A stretch of 64,000 nucleotides of DNA from Noviherbaspirillum aerium (GCF_008929045.1 NZ_VFAH01000008.1:186001-250000), one strand, 5' to 3'. Counted from the first letter of the stretch, positions 1 to 9,202 are shown. The notes: a model not told the origin generated them from the sequence alone. Numbers and translations are program-made.

Positions 1-978
1 TCACAGGATCCGGGTTCCGCGGAGCGTGGCGGCGATCTCGATTTCTTCGGCAAGGGCATGATGGTCAAGCCTTTCGAGGACACCGTGTTCAAGCTCAAGC
101 AGGGCGACATCAGCGAAGTGGTTGAATCGGACTTCGGTTATCACATCATCCAGCTCACTGCGGTGAAGCCTGCTGTCGTGAAACCGCTCGACGAAGTCAA
201 ATCCCAGATCGCGGCAGATATCAAAAAGCAGCTTGCTGCTAAAAAATTCACGGAGATGGCGGAGCAATTTACCAATATGGTGTACGAGCAGTCGGAAAGC
301 TTGAAGCCGGCTGCCGACAAGCTCGGCCTGAAGATCGAAACAGCCGCAGGCTTGACCCGTACGCCGAATCCCGCGACGGCACCGACCGCGCTCTACAACA
401 ATCCGAAATTTCTGAATGCCTTGTTTTCGGATGAGGCAATCAAGAACAAGCGCAATACCGAGGCAATTGAAGTTGCACCGAGCACCTTGATTGCCGGACG
501 TGTGGTGGAACACAAGCCCGTTGCGAAGCGCCCGTTCGAGGAAGTGCAGGAGGTCGTGCGTCAGCGTGTTATCCAGGAGGAGGCTGCTGCACTCGCCAAG
601 AAGGCGGGTGAAGCGAAGCTGGCTGCTGCAAAGTCCGGCGACAACGCAGGATTCGGTGAAGTCCGGACGGTGTCCCGCACCAAGGCAGAAGGCGTGAATC
701 AGGCGGCACTGCCCTCGATCATGAGGGCCGACGCGACCAAGCTTCCGGCCTACGTCGGTGTTGATCTCGGTGCCCAAGGCTATGGCGTGTACAAGATCAC
801 CAAGCTTGGCCAGCCGGCCAATCCCGACACCGCAAGGCGCAATGCCGAGCAGCAGCAGATTGCCAATGCACTGGCTCAACAGGAGGCGCTGGCCTATCTG
901 GAAGTGCTCAAGAAAAAGGCGAAGGTCGAAGTGCTCAAACCGGTGGCGGCTCAGAAGGCGGCCCCGGAAGCCAACTGA
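1..978 (+). CDS. ppiD: Peptidyl-prolyl cis-trans isomerase PpiD, C-terminal part (5' end outside window)
   Basis: The frame is open from base 1, so the start lies upstream. The first residues (GGDLDFFGKG, then MVKPFEDTVFKLKQGDISEVVESDFGYHIIQL read in pieces) are the second half of a parvulin domain, with the FG.HII end typical of rotamases. About 250 residues follow in the PpiD style, with a helical domain rich in Ala, Lys and Glu. PpiD is an inner-membrane-anchored periplasmic chaperone that helps outer-membrane and secreted proteins fold. The N-terminal membrane anchor and SurA-like domain would be upstream. A strong terminator follows the stop. SurA is the main alternative, but the long Lys/Ala-rich tail favours PpiD. 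Confidence 0.88.
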   Translation, partial: SQDPGSAERGGDLDFFGKGMMVKPFEDTVFKLKQGDISEVVESDFGYHIIQLTAVKPAVVKPLDEVKSQIAADIKKQLAAKKFTEMAEQFTNMVYEQSESLKPAADKLGLKIETAAGLTRTPNPATAPTALYNNPKFLNALFSDEAIKNKRNTEAIEVAPSTLIAGRVVEHKPVAKRPFEEVQEVVRQRVIQEEAAALAKKAGEAKLAAAKSGDNAGFGEVRTVSRTKAEGVNQAALPSIMRADATKLPAYVGVDLGAQGYGVYKITKLGQPANPDTARRNAEQQQIANALAQQEALAYLEVLKKKAKVEVLKPVAAQKAAPEAN

Positions 979-1001
979 CATCTCGCCAGGCAATCCTGGA
1001 A

Positions 1002-1036
1002 AACCGCTGAAGCGAAGGCTTTCAGCGGTTTTTTTT
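1002..1036 (+). terminator. Rho-independent terminator of ppiD
   Basis: A perfect 10-bp stem (AACCGCTGAA at 1002-1011, TTCAGCGGTT at 1021-1030) closes a 9-base loop and runs into eight T residues at 1029-1036. It lies 23 bases after the ppiD stop. Confidence 0.92.
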
Positions 1037-1661
1037 CGCCTGTAGAAATTGTTCGTGATTCGACTTTGCCAACACCCGCGGTCTGCCCGCAATGTTGATC
1101 AGATACCGTATTGGAGATGCCATAAATGCCATGAATGTCATCTGACGCCAATCCCGTGTCATCACAAGGCGGACGAGCTTGACCCATTTTTCGACTGACA
1201 AGGCGGAGGTGGCAGATCAGGAATCAAGGCGGAGCGATGAACGATGGATGGCTAGAGCGCTTTCGTCCCGACCAGGCTGAAGATCCCGTAAGAATTACCT
1301 GCGGCACTGCGTTGTGTAAGGATGCCGAGTTCTCCTTGCCATGGTATGGAGGCACCGAGTACACCGTGTCGCATCGCTACGCCTTCGCCCGCGGACCGGC
1401 TTGCAAACCGATCCGGGTACGGCAGCGCCAACCAGGGATTGGCGTAACCCTGCGTCCGCCCATAGACAAAACTTTTCGGCCTCGTCGAGTCCAGTAGGAA
1501 GAAGACGCGGGCTCATGGCATCGAATGACGCGGGGTTGATATCAGAATTCTTGACCAATACGCATCATGATGCGTTGATCGAGGCGAGCGGCGATATCGA
1601 GTCCATCTGCGGGCGAGGGCTTGCGATGGCTGCGCGAGCAGTACATGATTGACGATGATGC
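1037..1661. other. Gene-free stretch between ppiD and tesA
   Basis: I see no convincing gene here; the short open frames have no plausible start site or family. The stretch holds three direct copies of CAAGGCGGA (1165, 1199, 1225) and a dispersed repeat copy at about 1241-1492. Confidence 0.6.
1241..1492 (-). repeat. Dispersed intergenic repeat, copy A
   Basis: Read on the minus strand, this segment aligns with the segment at about 22100-22312. Both begin with the shared word TGGACTCGACGA, share ATACCATGGCAAGGAG or its near copy GTACCATGGCAAGGAG, share CAGTGCCGC, and end with GGACGAAAGC. Over about 113 aligned bases roughly 70 percent match by eye. Copy A carries about 60 extra bases in the middle. 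An 80-codon minus-strand frame is open through copy A, but the same frame is not kept in copy B, so I do not call a gene. The ends are approximate. Confidence 0.65.
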
Positions 1662-2312
1662 CTATTTTGCGATCAATGGCTTGAGGTGGGGCCAGATATT
1701 GTTGAGCATGATGGGTTGCGCTTCGGCTTGCGGATGAATCCGGTCGGCCTGGAACAACTCCGGATTTTCGGCTACGCCTTCGAGCAGAAAAGGAACGAGT
1801 GCGATATTGGCTTCCTTTGCGATCGTGCCATACATCCGCGCGAACTGACGTGCGTAGTCTTGCCCATAATTGGGCGGAATCTGCATGCCCACGAGCAGAA
1901 CTTTTGCCTTGGCGGCTTGTGACGACTTCACCATGTCATGCAGATTCGTCATCGCCGCTTTAACAGGCAGACCGCGCAAGCCATCGTTTCCTCCGAGTTC
2001 AATGACCACTGCGTCAGGCCGGTGCTGATTCAATAGCGCCGGCAGGCGGGCCTTTCCTCCGCTGGTGGTTTCGCCGCTGATGCTTGCGTTGACAATGACG
2101 ATGTCGAGCTTCTCCTGTTTGATTCGTTTCTCCAGCAATGCGACCCAGCCGCTGCCCCGCGCCAAGCCATACTCGGCAGAAAGACTGTCCCCGAGCACAA
2201 GCAGGGTTTTTGGTGCAGAATGAGCGCAAGCTGATGCAACCAGCAGAGTGCATGTCAGCAACCAGTACCAGAATCCCCATTTCCTTCCAACATTCTCCAG
2301 ATCATCCTGCAT
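1662..2312 (-). CDS. tesA: Arylesterase / acyl-CoA thioesterase I, TesA-like SGNH hydrolase
   Basis: A 216-aa SGNH hydrolase. All four blocks are visible: nucleophile Ser43 in GDSLS, the Gly of SISGE near 80, Asn109 in GGND, and Asp190/His193 in DRIHP. An N-terminal hydrophobic stretch (about 14-30, ending ACAHSA) is a signal peptide, so the enzyme should act in the periplasm on acyl esters, lysophospholipids or acyl thioesters. The start is supported by AAGGAAGG seven bases upstream. It diverges from the ybbA-like gene, the same pairing as E. coli tesA-ybbA. The two start codons overlap on a palindromic GCATGC. Confidence 0.93.
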   Translation of the reverse strand: MQDDLENVGRKWGFWYWLLTCTLLVASACAHSAPKTLLVLGDSLSAEYGLARGSGWVALLEKRIKQEKLDIVIVNASISGETTSGGKARLPALLNQHRPDAVVIELGGNDGLRGLPVKAAMTNLHDMVKSSQAAKAKVLLVGMQIPPNYGQDYARQFARMYGTIAKEANIALVPFLLEGVAENPELFQADRIHPQAEAQPIMLNNIWPHLKPLIAK

Positions 2313-2994
2313 GCCGGAACCTTCCTTGAAAAATAAAGCGATTGAAGTGGTTCATTTGAGCAAGCGTGTCGCCGATGCCACTGGCGAGCTGACTATTCTC
2401 AGGGACATTGATTTTACCGTGCAGTCAGGCGAGACGCTGGCCATCGTCGGCGCATCCGGTTCCGGCAAGTCAACCTTGCTGGGACTGCTGGCGGGCCTTG
2501 ACACGCCGTCTGCAGGAACCGTCAAACTGGATGGCACAGATATTTTTGCGCTAGATGAGGATGGACGTGCGGGATTGCGGCAGGCCAAACTGGGTTTCGT
2601 ATTTCAGTCCTTTCAGCTGCTGTCTCATCTGACCGCGGTGGAAAACGTGATGCTTCCTCTGGAACTGCGGCGCGAAGACCAGGCGCGTGAAAAGGCGGAA
2701 GCAATGCTTGGCCGGGTCGGGTTGTCGAGCCGCTTGCGGCACTATCCGAAGTTCATGTCCGGCGGCGAACAGCAGCGCGTTGCGCTTGCGAGAGCGTTTG
2801 TCACCGAACCGCCTTTGCTGTTCGCCGATGAACCGACCGGCAGCCTCGATGCCGCGACCGGCGACGCGGTTATCAAGTTGATGTTCGAACTGAACGCGGA
2901 ACGCGGATCGACGCTCGTCCTCGTTACCCATGATCCCTCGATTGCGTCGCGTTGCGGCAGAACGATTACCATCTCGGCGGGGCAGCTGACGTAG
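2311..2994 (+). CDS. ybbA: ABC transporter ATP-binding protein, YbbA/LolD type
   Basis: A 227-aa ATPase. Walker A is GASGSGKST near residues 47-55, the signature is MSGGEQQRVALARA near 150, and Walker B is LLFADEPTGSLD. This is the LolD/MacB/YbbA class of stand-alone ATPases that pair with FtsX-type permeases. I chose the ATG at 2311; an upstream in-frame ATG at 2248 would extend it by 21 residues through tesA. Neither has a clear ribosome site. The expected large permease YbbP does not follow: the next gene converges from the other strand. Confidence 0.9.
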   Translation: MPEPSLKNKAIEVVHLSKRVADATGELTILRDIDFTVQSGETLAIVGASGSGKSTLLGLLAGLDTPSAGTVKLDGTDIFALDEDGRAGLRQAKLGFVFQSFQLLSHLTAVENVMLPLELRREDQAREKAEAMLGRVGLSSRLRHYPKFMSGGEQQRVALARAFVTEPPLLFADEPTGSLDAATGDAVIKLMFELNAERGSTLVLVTHDPSIASRCGRTITISAGQLT

Positions 2995-3043
2995 GCCGCT
3001 TTTGCAGGCCACGGCTCGTCCGGATTCGTCTGCGGCAGCAATG

Positions 3044-3952
3044 TCATCTTGCGGTTGGGTGCGACCGCCGATGCTCCATGTAGGCGGCTCCCATGCCGCT
3101 TGCACAGATGATGCCAATACCTGCCGCGGTCACCAGGTCAGGCAGCTGACCGAACACCAGCCAGCCCATGGTTGTCGCGGAAATCACCTGCAGGTAAAAG
3201 AACGGCGTGAGCAAAGACGCTTCTGCATGGCGATAAGCCTTGTTGACCAGATAGTGCCCCAGCGTGCTCGACACGCCGGTTGAGGCGAGAATCAAGCCCT
3301 CGCGCAGATCCGGCGCATGCGAGGACCAGAAGTGGGGAACGAGACAGGTGCTGGCGATCATTCCGACGAGGCCGCCGTAAAACAGGGTAACGATCGGCGG
3401 GTCGAACTGATTCATCTTCCGGTTAAGTATCGAGACGACGGCAAAGATGCAGGCCGATGCGGCACCGAGCATGACGCCGGCGGAAGAAATCGCGCCGCCG
3501 GGACGCATGACCACCAGCATGCCGATGAAGCCGAGCGCGACCGCAATCCATCTGGACGGGTAGGACTTTTCCTTCAGCAGCCATGGCGATACCGCCAGCA
3601 CCATCAGTGGCGCGCAAAAGTTCATCGCCGTGCCTTCGGCAAGCGGCACGATCTTCAGAACCGAAAAGAAGACGATGGTCGAAAGCAGCAGGAGCAATGC
3701 GCGGCATACCTGCAGCACTGGATGACGCGATCGCAGGATGTTCCTGCCGGTACGCCGCTGGTACAACGGCGCCAGCGTCACCGCCATGAACGCGGTATTG
3801 ATGGTGTACCGCATCCAGGCGATCATCACCACATGATAGCCGCTCAGTGCAAGCAGTTTGCCGGCGGTATCGAGCAGGGAGAGGGTCCATTGTCCGAGAA
3901 TCAGGCAGGCGATGCCGAGCCAGAGATTAGATCGCTGGGTCGCGTCCTGCAT
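3044..3952 (-). CDS. EamA-domain (DMT superfamily) transporter
   Basis: A 302-aa hydrophobic protein with about ten membrane segments in two repeats. The motif PLAEGTAMNF..P at the end of the first half and ALGFIGMLVVMRPGG in the middle are typical of EamA transporters, which move amino acids, amines or other metabolites across the inner membrane. The substrate cannot be read from the sequence. The start overlaps the end of nnr by 26 bases and has no good ribosome site, which suggests translational coupling. The tail is short and basic. Confidence 0.85.
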   Translation of the reverse strand: MQDATQRSNLWLGIACLILGQWTLSLLDTAGKLLALSGYHVVMIAWMRYTINTAFMAVTLAPLYQRRTGRNILRSRHPVLQVCRALLLLLSTIVFFSVLKIVPLAEGTAMNFCAPLMVLAVSPWLLKEKSYPSRWIAVALGFIGMLVVMRPGGAISSAGVMLGAASACIFAVVSILNRKMNQFDPPIVTLFYGGLVGMIASTCLVPHFWSSHAPDLREGLILASTGVSSTLGHYLVNKAYRHAEASLLTPFFYLQVISATTMGWLVFGQLPDLVTAAGIGIICASGMGAAYMEHRRSHPTAR

Positions 3953-5522
3953 GCTGTTCGGTCAATTCATTGTAAACAGCCCGGGCCATGGGGATCAATT
4001 CGCTCGCGGTCACGCCGATCGGTCCGATGCCGTCTTCGATCAGCCGGTCCGCCGCACGCCCATGCATCCACGTCGCGGCGAGTGCCGCATCCCATACCGG
4101 GAAGGACTGCGCAAGCAGGGCGCCGCACATGCCGGCGAGGACATCGCCGCTGCCGGCGGTGGCAAGCGCGGGGTTGCCGGTGGCGTTGATGATGAGTTTG
4201 CCGTCGGGCCGCGCAATGACGCTGCCGGAGCCCTTGAGAATGACAACACTATTGCATTCGCGGGCAATGCTGCGCGCAACTTCAAGCCGCGAAGACTGGA
4301 CCTCGGGCGTACTGATGCGGAGCAGGCGAGCGGCTTCCAGCGGATGGGGCGTCATCAGTGATGGCATCGTTCTCGCTGCCAATGCCTCTCTCAGGTGTAC
4401 ATGCAATGCGAGCAGATTCAAGGCGTCGGCATCGAGCACCAGCGGCATGTCGGCTTGCAGCGCTCCGAGCAGCACGGCCTGCGCCTGGTCGGAGGTGCCG
4501 AGTCCCGGCCCGATGACAACCGCGCCGGCGCGAAAATCCAGTTCCGAGGCGTGCCTGCACATCAGTTCGGGGTGGGCTGCATCGTAGGGGAGCGGCTCGT
4601 CAAGGAAGCCGATGAACACGCGACCGGCGCCCGATTTCGCGGCAGCCCGGGCCGACAGCACCGGTGCGCCGACCATGCCATGCGCCCCTCCGATGACGGC
4701 GACATCGCCGTAGCTGCCTTTATGGGAGCTGTGCAGCCGCTTGCGCAAGGAAGAGGAGAATTGCGAGATGCTGCCCAGCCATGCATGAGCAGGGACGAAC
4801 AGCTCGGGCGCAATATCCAGCGCCGCGACCTGGACCTCTCCGGCATGATCGCGGCCATCGCAGGTATGCAGGCCAGGCTTGTTGCCGATGAAGGTGAGCG
4901 TATGCGTGGCACGCACCGCGATGCCGCCCTCGCTGCCGCCTCCAATCACGCAGCCGGTGTCGGCATCGAGTCCGCTCGGCACATCCAGCGCAAGCACCGG
5001 GCAGTCGAGGCTGTTGATGGCCCCGACCAGGCTGTGCAGGGCGCCTGAAATCGGCCGTGCCAGTCCGATGCCGAACAAGCCATCGACGACGAGGTCCCAG
5101 TGGACAGGATGGCGTACCGCTTCCGGATTCGGTGCGATGAGGCGCACCCCGACCGCCTGCGCGCGTTCCAGCGCGCGCTGTGCGTCGTCGGGCTGGCGCG
5201 CGGGATCGGCGCAGACCATGACCGTCGGATGCAATCCCGCATCGGCCAGCAGGCATGCCATGACAAGCGCGTCGCCGCCGTTATTTCCCGGCCCGGCGAC
5301 AAGCAGCACCTTGGGAGAGTCCGTCACGCGGCTGAGCAGGGCAAGGGCGAGGGAAGCCGCAGCCTTCGCGGCGCGCTGCATGAGCGTGCCCGGCGGAATA
5401 TCCGCCATGGCCTTTTCCTCGATCGCCCGGATCTCCGCCACGCTGAACAGTGCGGTGGGATCCTGCCGGTGCGTGTTGGCGGGCGGTGACGGAATCCGGT
5501 AGCTGGCGGGTGGTCTGTTCAT
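3927..5522 (-). CDS. nnr: Bifunctional NAD(P)HX epimerase / ADP-dependent dehydratase
   Basis: About 531 aa. The N-terminal half is the YjeF epimerase domain (VAGPGNNGGDALV near 80; the VDGLFGIGLARP and DVPSGLDADTG motifs). The C-terminal half is the carbohydrate-kinase-like dehydratase (GSYGDVAVIGGAHGM, VIGPGLGT, LDADALNLL, TPHPLEAARLL, and NATGNPALATAGSGDVLAG near the end). It repairs hydrated NADH and NADPH. An ATG at 5522 fits the family length; an upstream in-frame ATG at 5570 would add 16 basic residues. Its place behind two flavoenzyme genes suggests a link to redox cofactor upkeep. Confidence 0.94.
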   Translation of the reverse strand: MNRPPASYRIPSPPANTHRQDPTALFSVAEIRAIEEKAMADIPPGTLMQRAAKAAASLALALLSRVTDSPKVLLVAGPGNNGGDALVMACLLADAGLHPTVMVCADPARQPDDAQRALERAQAVGVRLIAPNPEAVRHPVHWDLVVDGLFGIGLARPISGALHSLVGAINSLDCPVLALDVPSGLDADTGCVIGGGSEGGIAVRATHTLTFIGNKPGLHTCDGRDHAGEVQVAALDIAPELFVPAHAWLGSISQFSSSLRKRLHSSHKGSYGDVAVIGGAHGMVGAPVLSARAAAKSGAGRVFIGFLDEPLPYDAAHPELMCRHASELDFRAGAVVIGPGLGTSDQAQAVLLGALQADMPLVLDADALNLLALHVHLREALAARTMPSLMTPHPLEAARLLRISTPEVQSSRLEVARSIARECNSVVILKGSGSVIARPDGKLIINATGNPALATAGSGDVLAGMCGALLAQSFPVWDAALAATWMHGRAADRLIEDGIGPIGVTASELIPMARAVYNELTEQHAGRDPAI

Positions 5523-5649
5523 GGCTTGTCTCGCAATCTTGTTATGTCGTCGTAGGATGTTTGTCCGCAAGCGATCAGCTAATGATGAATTGATGATCCG
5601 CTATTGCGCTGATATCGGTCAGCGATCTGTCTGCCTCCTGTCGGGCGTG

Positions 5650-6768
5650 CTATCCGCGTCTGCCGGCAAGCGATGCGGCATGCTCTGCAATTGCGAGCGC
5701 CGCGGTCAGTCCCGGGGACTCGATACCGTACAGGCCGAGATAGTGCGGGCTGCCATGGTTGCAGAACATGAAGTCGGCGGCCGGTTCACCCGGCCCGCTG
5801 ATCTTGGGTCTCACGCCCGAATAGGCCGGCTGCAGCGCGGCGTCCTGCAGCTTGGGCCAGTATGCCCTGATTTCCTGGTAAAACCGGTCCGCCCGCTCGG
5901 GGGCCACACGATAGTCGGGTTCGCCGTCGGGAGTCTCGAGCCATTCCACGTCCGGGCCGAATCGCGCCTGGCCGCCGAGGTCAAGCGTCAAGTGAACGCC
6001 CAGGCCGCCAGGTTCGGGCACGGGATAAACAAGCCGTGAAAACGGAGCCTTGCCTGCGAGGGAATAATAATTTCCCTTTGCAAACCAGGCCCGGGGAGTC
6101 TGGCGCTGATCCAGTCCTTCGATCAGCCCGGCAAGGCGCGGCGCCCACAGGCCTGCGCAGTTGACAAGCAGTTCGGTGGCAATCTCCATTTCGGTGCCGT
6201 CGGATGCCTGCACCGACAGCACGACCATGTCCGCGTGCAGGCGCGCATTCCGTACCTGGCTGCCGACGGCCAGCACGGCTCCGGCATGTTCCGCATCGCC
6301 CTGCAGCGCCAGCATGTAGGCATGGCTGTCGATGATGCCGGTATTGGGCGAGGATAGGGCGCCGACGCAGGACAGCTCGGGTTCCAGTTCGCGCGCTTCC
6401 CGCGCGGTCAGGAACACGACTTCGCTGCAGCCATTGGCCATGGCCTGTTCATGGATCTGCCCGAGCTTGGCCAGCTGCGCCTCGGAGGTGGCGACAATCA
6501 GCTTGCCGCAGCGCCGGTGAGGAATCCCGCGGTCCGCGCAGTAAGCATAGAGCGCGTCGCGTCCCCTGACGCACAAGCGTGCCTTCAGACTGCCGGTGGG
6601 ATAGTAAAGTCCCGCGTGAATCACTTCGCTGTTGCGCGAACTCGTCTCCATGCCGATGGCCGGGTGCTGTTCCACGATCAATACGTCGCGTCCGCCAAGG
6701 GCGAGCGCGCGGGCGGTCGCCAGCCCGACCACGCCGGCCCCAATCACGATGCAATCAACTTTATCCAT
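5650..6768 (-). CDS. FAD-dependent oxidoreductase, L-2-hydroxyglutarate oxidase (LhgO/YgaF) family
   Basis: A 372-aa protein with an N-terminal FAD-binding Rossmann motif, VIGAGVVGLATARALA, followed by the ETSSRNSEVIHAGLYYP segment typical of LhgO-type oxidases. A C-terminal GVRPKISGP segment and a final FAD contact NHGSPHYLGLYGIESPGLT are also present. The family oxidises L-2-hydroxyglutarate and passes electrons to the respiratory chain; the substrate here is inferred from similarity only. Its first eight bases overlap the end of dadA, so the two are almost certainly cotranscribed. Confidence 0.87.
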   Translation of the reverse strand: MDKVDCIVIGAGVVGLATARALALGGRDVLIVEQHPAIGMETSSRNSEVIHAGLYYPTGSLKARLCVRGRDALYAYCADRGIPHRRCGKLIVATSEAQLAKLGQIHEQAMANGCSEVVFLTAREARELEPELSCVGALSSPNTGIIDSHAYMLALQGDAEHAGAVLAVGSQVRNARLHADMVVLSVQASDGTEMEIATELLVNCAGLWAPRLAGLIEGLDQRQTPRAWFAKGNYYSLAGKAPFSRLVYPVPEPGGLGVHLTLDLGGQARFGPDVEWLETPDGEPDYRVAPERADRFYQEIRAYWPKLQDAALQPAYSGVRPKISGPGEPAADFMFCNHGSPHYLGLYGIESPGLTAALAIAEHAASLAGRRG

Positions 6769-8014
6769 AACGTGCCAGGGTTAGTCCATCCAAGTCTATG
6801 TCGGGCGGCTTGCCGGTGACAAGATCGGCCACCAGCTTGCCTGCGCCCGCCGCCATGGTCCAGCCGCCCGAGCCATGGCCGATATTGATGTAGACATTGC
6901 GCGCGGGCGTCGCGCCAAGCAGCGGCGGACCGTCGGGCAGGGTCGGCAGGGCGCCGCTCCAGAAATTCGCCTTGCCATAGATGGCGGCATGCGGAAACCA
7001 GTCGCTGCCCACCCGTGCAAGCGTACGCAATGCGCGATCCTGCAGTTCCTCGGTGCGCGTACCGAACTCCGGGATGCCGGCGATGCGTATGCGCCCGCCC
7101 ATGCGCGCCAGCGTGACGCTGTAGGCTTCATCGATGACGGTGGCCACCGGCGCTTGGTCGAAGTTCTTGATAATGGCCGTCGCCACGTAGCTTTTAACGG
7201 GATAGATCGGCACCTGGATGCCGAGCGGCTTGAGCAGCCGCATGCTGTCCACGCCGGCGGCGACCACAACCGCATCCGCGGTGAAGCGATTGCCATTGAT
7301 GCGCAGGCCGACGCCGCCGGCTTCGGGTTCGAGTGCCTCGACGGCGCTGGTGAAATGGAACTGCACGCCCATCGAGGTGCAGATGTACTTGAGACGCTTG
7401 GTGAACAGCGGGCAGTTGCCGGCTTCGTCCTCCGGCAGATAGATGGCCGAGGCCAGCGGCGTATGCGTGGACAGGGTTGGTTCGACTGCCTGTGCGCCCT
7501 TGGCGTCCAGCATCAGGAAAGGCACATCGTATTCGGCCAGCAGGTTGATTGCCGGTTCGGCCAGCTTCAAGTCCTTTGCCGTGCGGAACAGCTGCAGCAC
7601 GCCGCGGGTCTGTTCATAGTCGATCTCATAATGCTTGCGCATCAAGTGCAGGATGTCGCGGCTGTAAGCCGCCAGCCTATGCATGCGCAGCTTGTTGGTC
7701 CGGAAGCGCTCCAGATCGCACTCGTCCAGCCAGCGGCTGATCCAGCGCCATAGCGCACGGTCGGCGGAGGGCTTGAAGCTGACTGCGGATTCCGACTTGA
7801 ACAGCGAGGAAAGAATCTTGCGCGGCATGCCCGGCGCGGCCGATGGTCCGGTATAGGCGGGAGCGACAAGGCCGGGATTGGTATAGCTTGCTTCTTCCGC
7901 CACGTTATGGTGGCGTTCAATGACGACGACGTCATGCCCGGCTTCGGCCAGGAAATAGGCGGTGCAGACGCCGGCGATGCCGCCTCCGATGACGGCTACT
8001 TGTTTTTGTGTCAC
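6761..8014 (-). CDS. dadA: D-amino acid dehydrogenase small subunit (DadA type)
   Basis: A 417-aa flavoprotein. The N-terminus has VIGGGIAGVCTAYFLAEAGHDVVVIER, here given as two parts of the dinucleotide fold, then TNPGLVAPAYTGPSAAPGMP, the DadA hallmark. VAAGVDS and the C-terminal NIGHGSGGWTMAAGAG are also present. It oxidises D-amino acids to 2-oxo acids and feeds electrons to quinones at the inner membrane. The start is GTG with only a weak ribosome site. It is the first gene of the leftward group dadA, lhgO-like, nnr, EamA. No alanine racemase gene is next to it. Confidence 0.93.
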   Translation of the reverse strand: MTQKQVAVIGGGIAGVCTAYFLAEAGHDVVVIERHHNVAEEASYTNPGLVAPAYTGPSAAPGMPRKILSSLFKSESAVSFKPSADRALWRWISRWLDECDLERFRTNKLRMHRLAAYSRDILHLMRKHYEIDYEQTRGVLQLFRTAKDLKLAEPAINLLAEYDVPFLMLDAKGAQAVEPTLSTHTPLASAIYLPEDEAGNCPLFTKRLKYICTSMGVQFHFTSAVEALEPEAGGVGLRINGNRFTADAVVVAAGVDSMRLLKPLGIQVPIYPVKSYVATAIIKNFDQAPVATVIDEAYSVTLARMGGRIRIAGIPEFGTRTEELQDRALRTLARVGSDWFPHAAIYGKANFWSGALPTLPDGPPLLGATPARNVYINIGHGSGGWTMAAGAGKLVADLVTGKPPDIDLDGLTLARYG

Positions 8015-8258
8015 GTATTAACCCGGGAACCTGTTGAATGCTGGTGAATGTGCAAAAGTGTCCGACACCATCCTATGACAGCCTTGCCGGACAGACTTTG
8101 ACGCCATCGGATTTGCCGTACCGACAACGTTCGATCCTGCCGCAGCTGGCACCATCCCAAGTTGCCTTGGGAAGGAATGCGAACTGCGTCGGATCGGAAG
8201 GCGGACCTGAGGACCTGTCGTAGACCTCCGTGCACATTTCTAGTTCGAACGCATCATT

Positions 8259-9185
8259 CTAATCGCTGGCCGCTCCGCCCGTGCCTGTCGCGTCGCGCTG
8301 CCGCTCGAACTTTTCCCGCAGGAATGCCACCAGCGCCCGCACCGCCGGCGAGATGCTGTTGCGATGCGGACAGACGGCATTGAGGGGAGTGTCCTCGCCG
8401 GCGTAATCGTCAAGGATGGTGACCAGCGTCCCGCGCTTCAGGTCCGGCCATACATCGAGCCACGATTTGTAGGCAATACCGATGCCGGCCACCGCCCATT
8501 CACGCACGATGCCGCCGTCGTCGGCCATGCGGTCGCCGCGCACCTTGATTTCAAGCGGTTCCTTCCCCGCATTGAAACGCCAGGTATTGAACAGGCCGGG
8601 AGAAAGGTAGTAGAGAAGGCAATTATGTTCACTCAATTCGTGCAAGGTCCTCGGGGTGCCATGGCGGGCGAGGTAATCGGGCGAGGCCACGATCACGCGG
8701 CGGTTGGCCGCCACATGCTGGGAAACCAGGGAGGAATCGTCCAGCCGTCCGTAGCGCAGAGCGATGTCGACCGGATCGCGGCGCAGGTCGATGACGCGGT
8801 CGGCGAACTGCAGGGAAAGCTTCAGGTCGGGATGTATCTCCTGGAAATGATTGAGCCATGGCAGCAAGACCTGGCGGCCAAGATCCGAGGGCGCGGACAA
8901 GCTGAGCTGGCCGCGTATCTTGTCCTTGCCCGCCATCAGCAAGGCTTCGCCCTCGGCCAGGCTGGCGAGCGCATCGCGGCAGTATTCAAGGAAGATTTCA
9001 CCATCCGGCGTCAGCCGCAGGCTGCGCGTGGAACGGGCAAAGAGCAGGACTCCAAGTCGCTGTTCAAGGCGGCGCAGCGCGGCGCTTGCGGCGGCCGGGC
9101 TCTGGTGCAGCATGCGGGCGGCGCGCGTCAGGCTGCCACAGTCGGCTGTCCTGACGAAGAGGTGGAGATCGGCTGTGGAATACAT
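8259..9185 (-). CDS. LysR-family transcriptional regulator
   Basis: About 308 aa. The N-terminal winged helix-turn-helix is clear (ADLHLFVRTADCGSLTRAA, then LHQSPAAASAALRRLEQRLG, then the FARSTRSLRLTPDG wing). A periplasmic-binding-type effector domain follows, with VDIALRYGRLDDSSLV in the CrgA/AaeR style. I use the ATG at 9185; the frame also opens with TTG at 9209. It diverges from the alcohol dehydrogenase gene at 9354, which is its probable target. The effector is unknown. Confidence 0.92.
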   Translation of the reverse strand: MYSTADLHLFVRTADCGSLTRAARMLHQSPAAASAALRRLEQRLGVLLFARSTRSLRLTPDGEIFLEYCRDALASLAEGEALLMAGKDKIRGQLSLSAPSDLGRQVLLPWLNHFQEIHPDLKLSLQFADRVIDLRRDPVDIALRYGRLDDSSLVSQHVAANRRVIVASPDYLARHGTPRTLHELSEHNCLLYYLSPGLFNTWRFNAGKEPLEIKVRGDRMADDGGIVREWAVAGIGIAYKSWLDVWPDLKRGTLVTILDDYAGEDTPLNAVCPHRNSISPAVRALVAFLREKFERQRDATGTGGAASD

Positions 9186-9187
9186 TA

Positions 9188-9202
9188 TCAAAAAGTTTTT
9201 GA
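9188..9202. promoter_or_regulatory. Palindrome next to the LysR start, possible operator
   Basis: TCAAAAAGTTTTTGA is a perfect 7-bp inverted repeat around one base. It lies three bases before the LysR start codon, inside the AT-rich divergent promoter region. It could be an autoregulatory site; no other evidence. Confidence 0.3.

Noticed and set aside
1295-1558. Open minus-strand frame through repeat copy A
   Set aside because: No ribosome site or family, and the frame is not preserved in repeat copy B.
8015-8258. Minus-strand frame between dadA and the LysR gene, possible second repeat family
   Set aside because: Reads smoothly in part, but I found no second copy in the window and no protein family or ribosome site.
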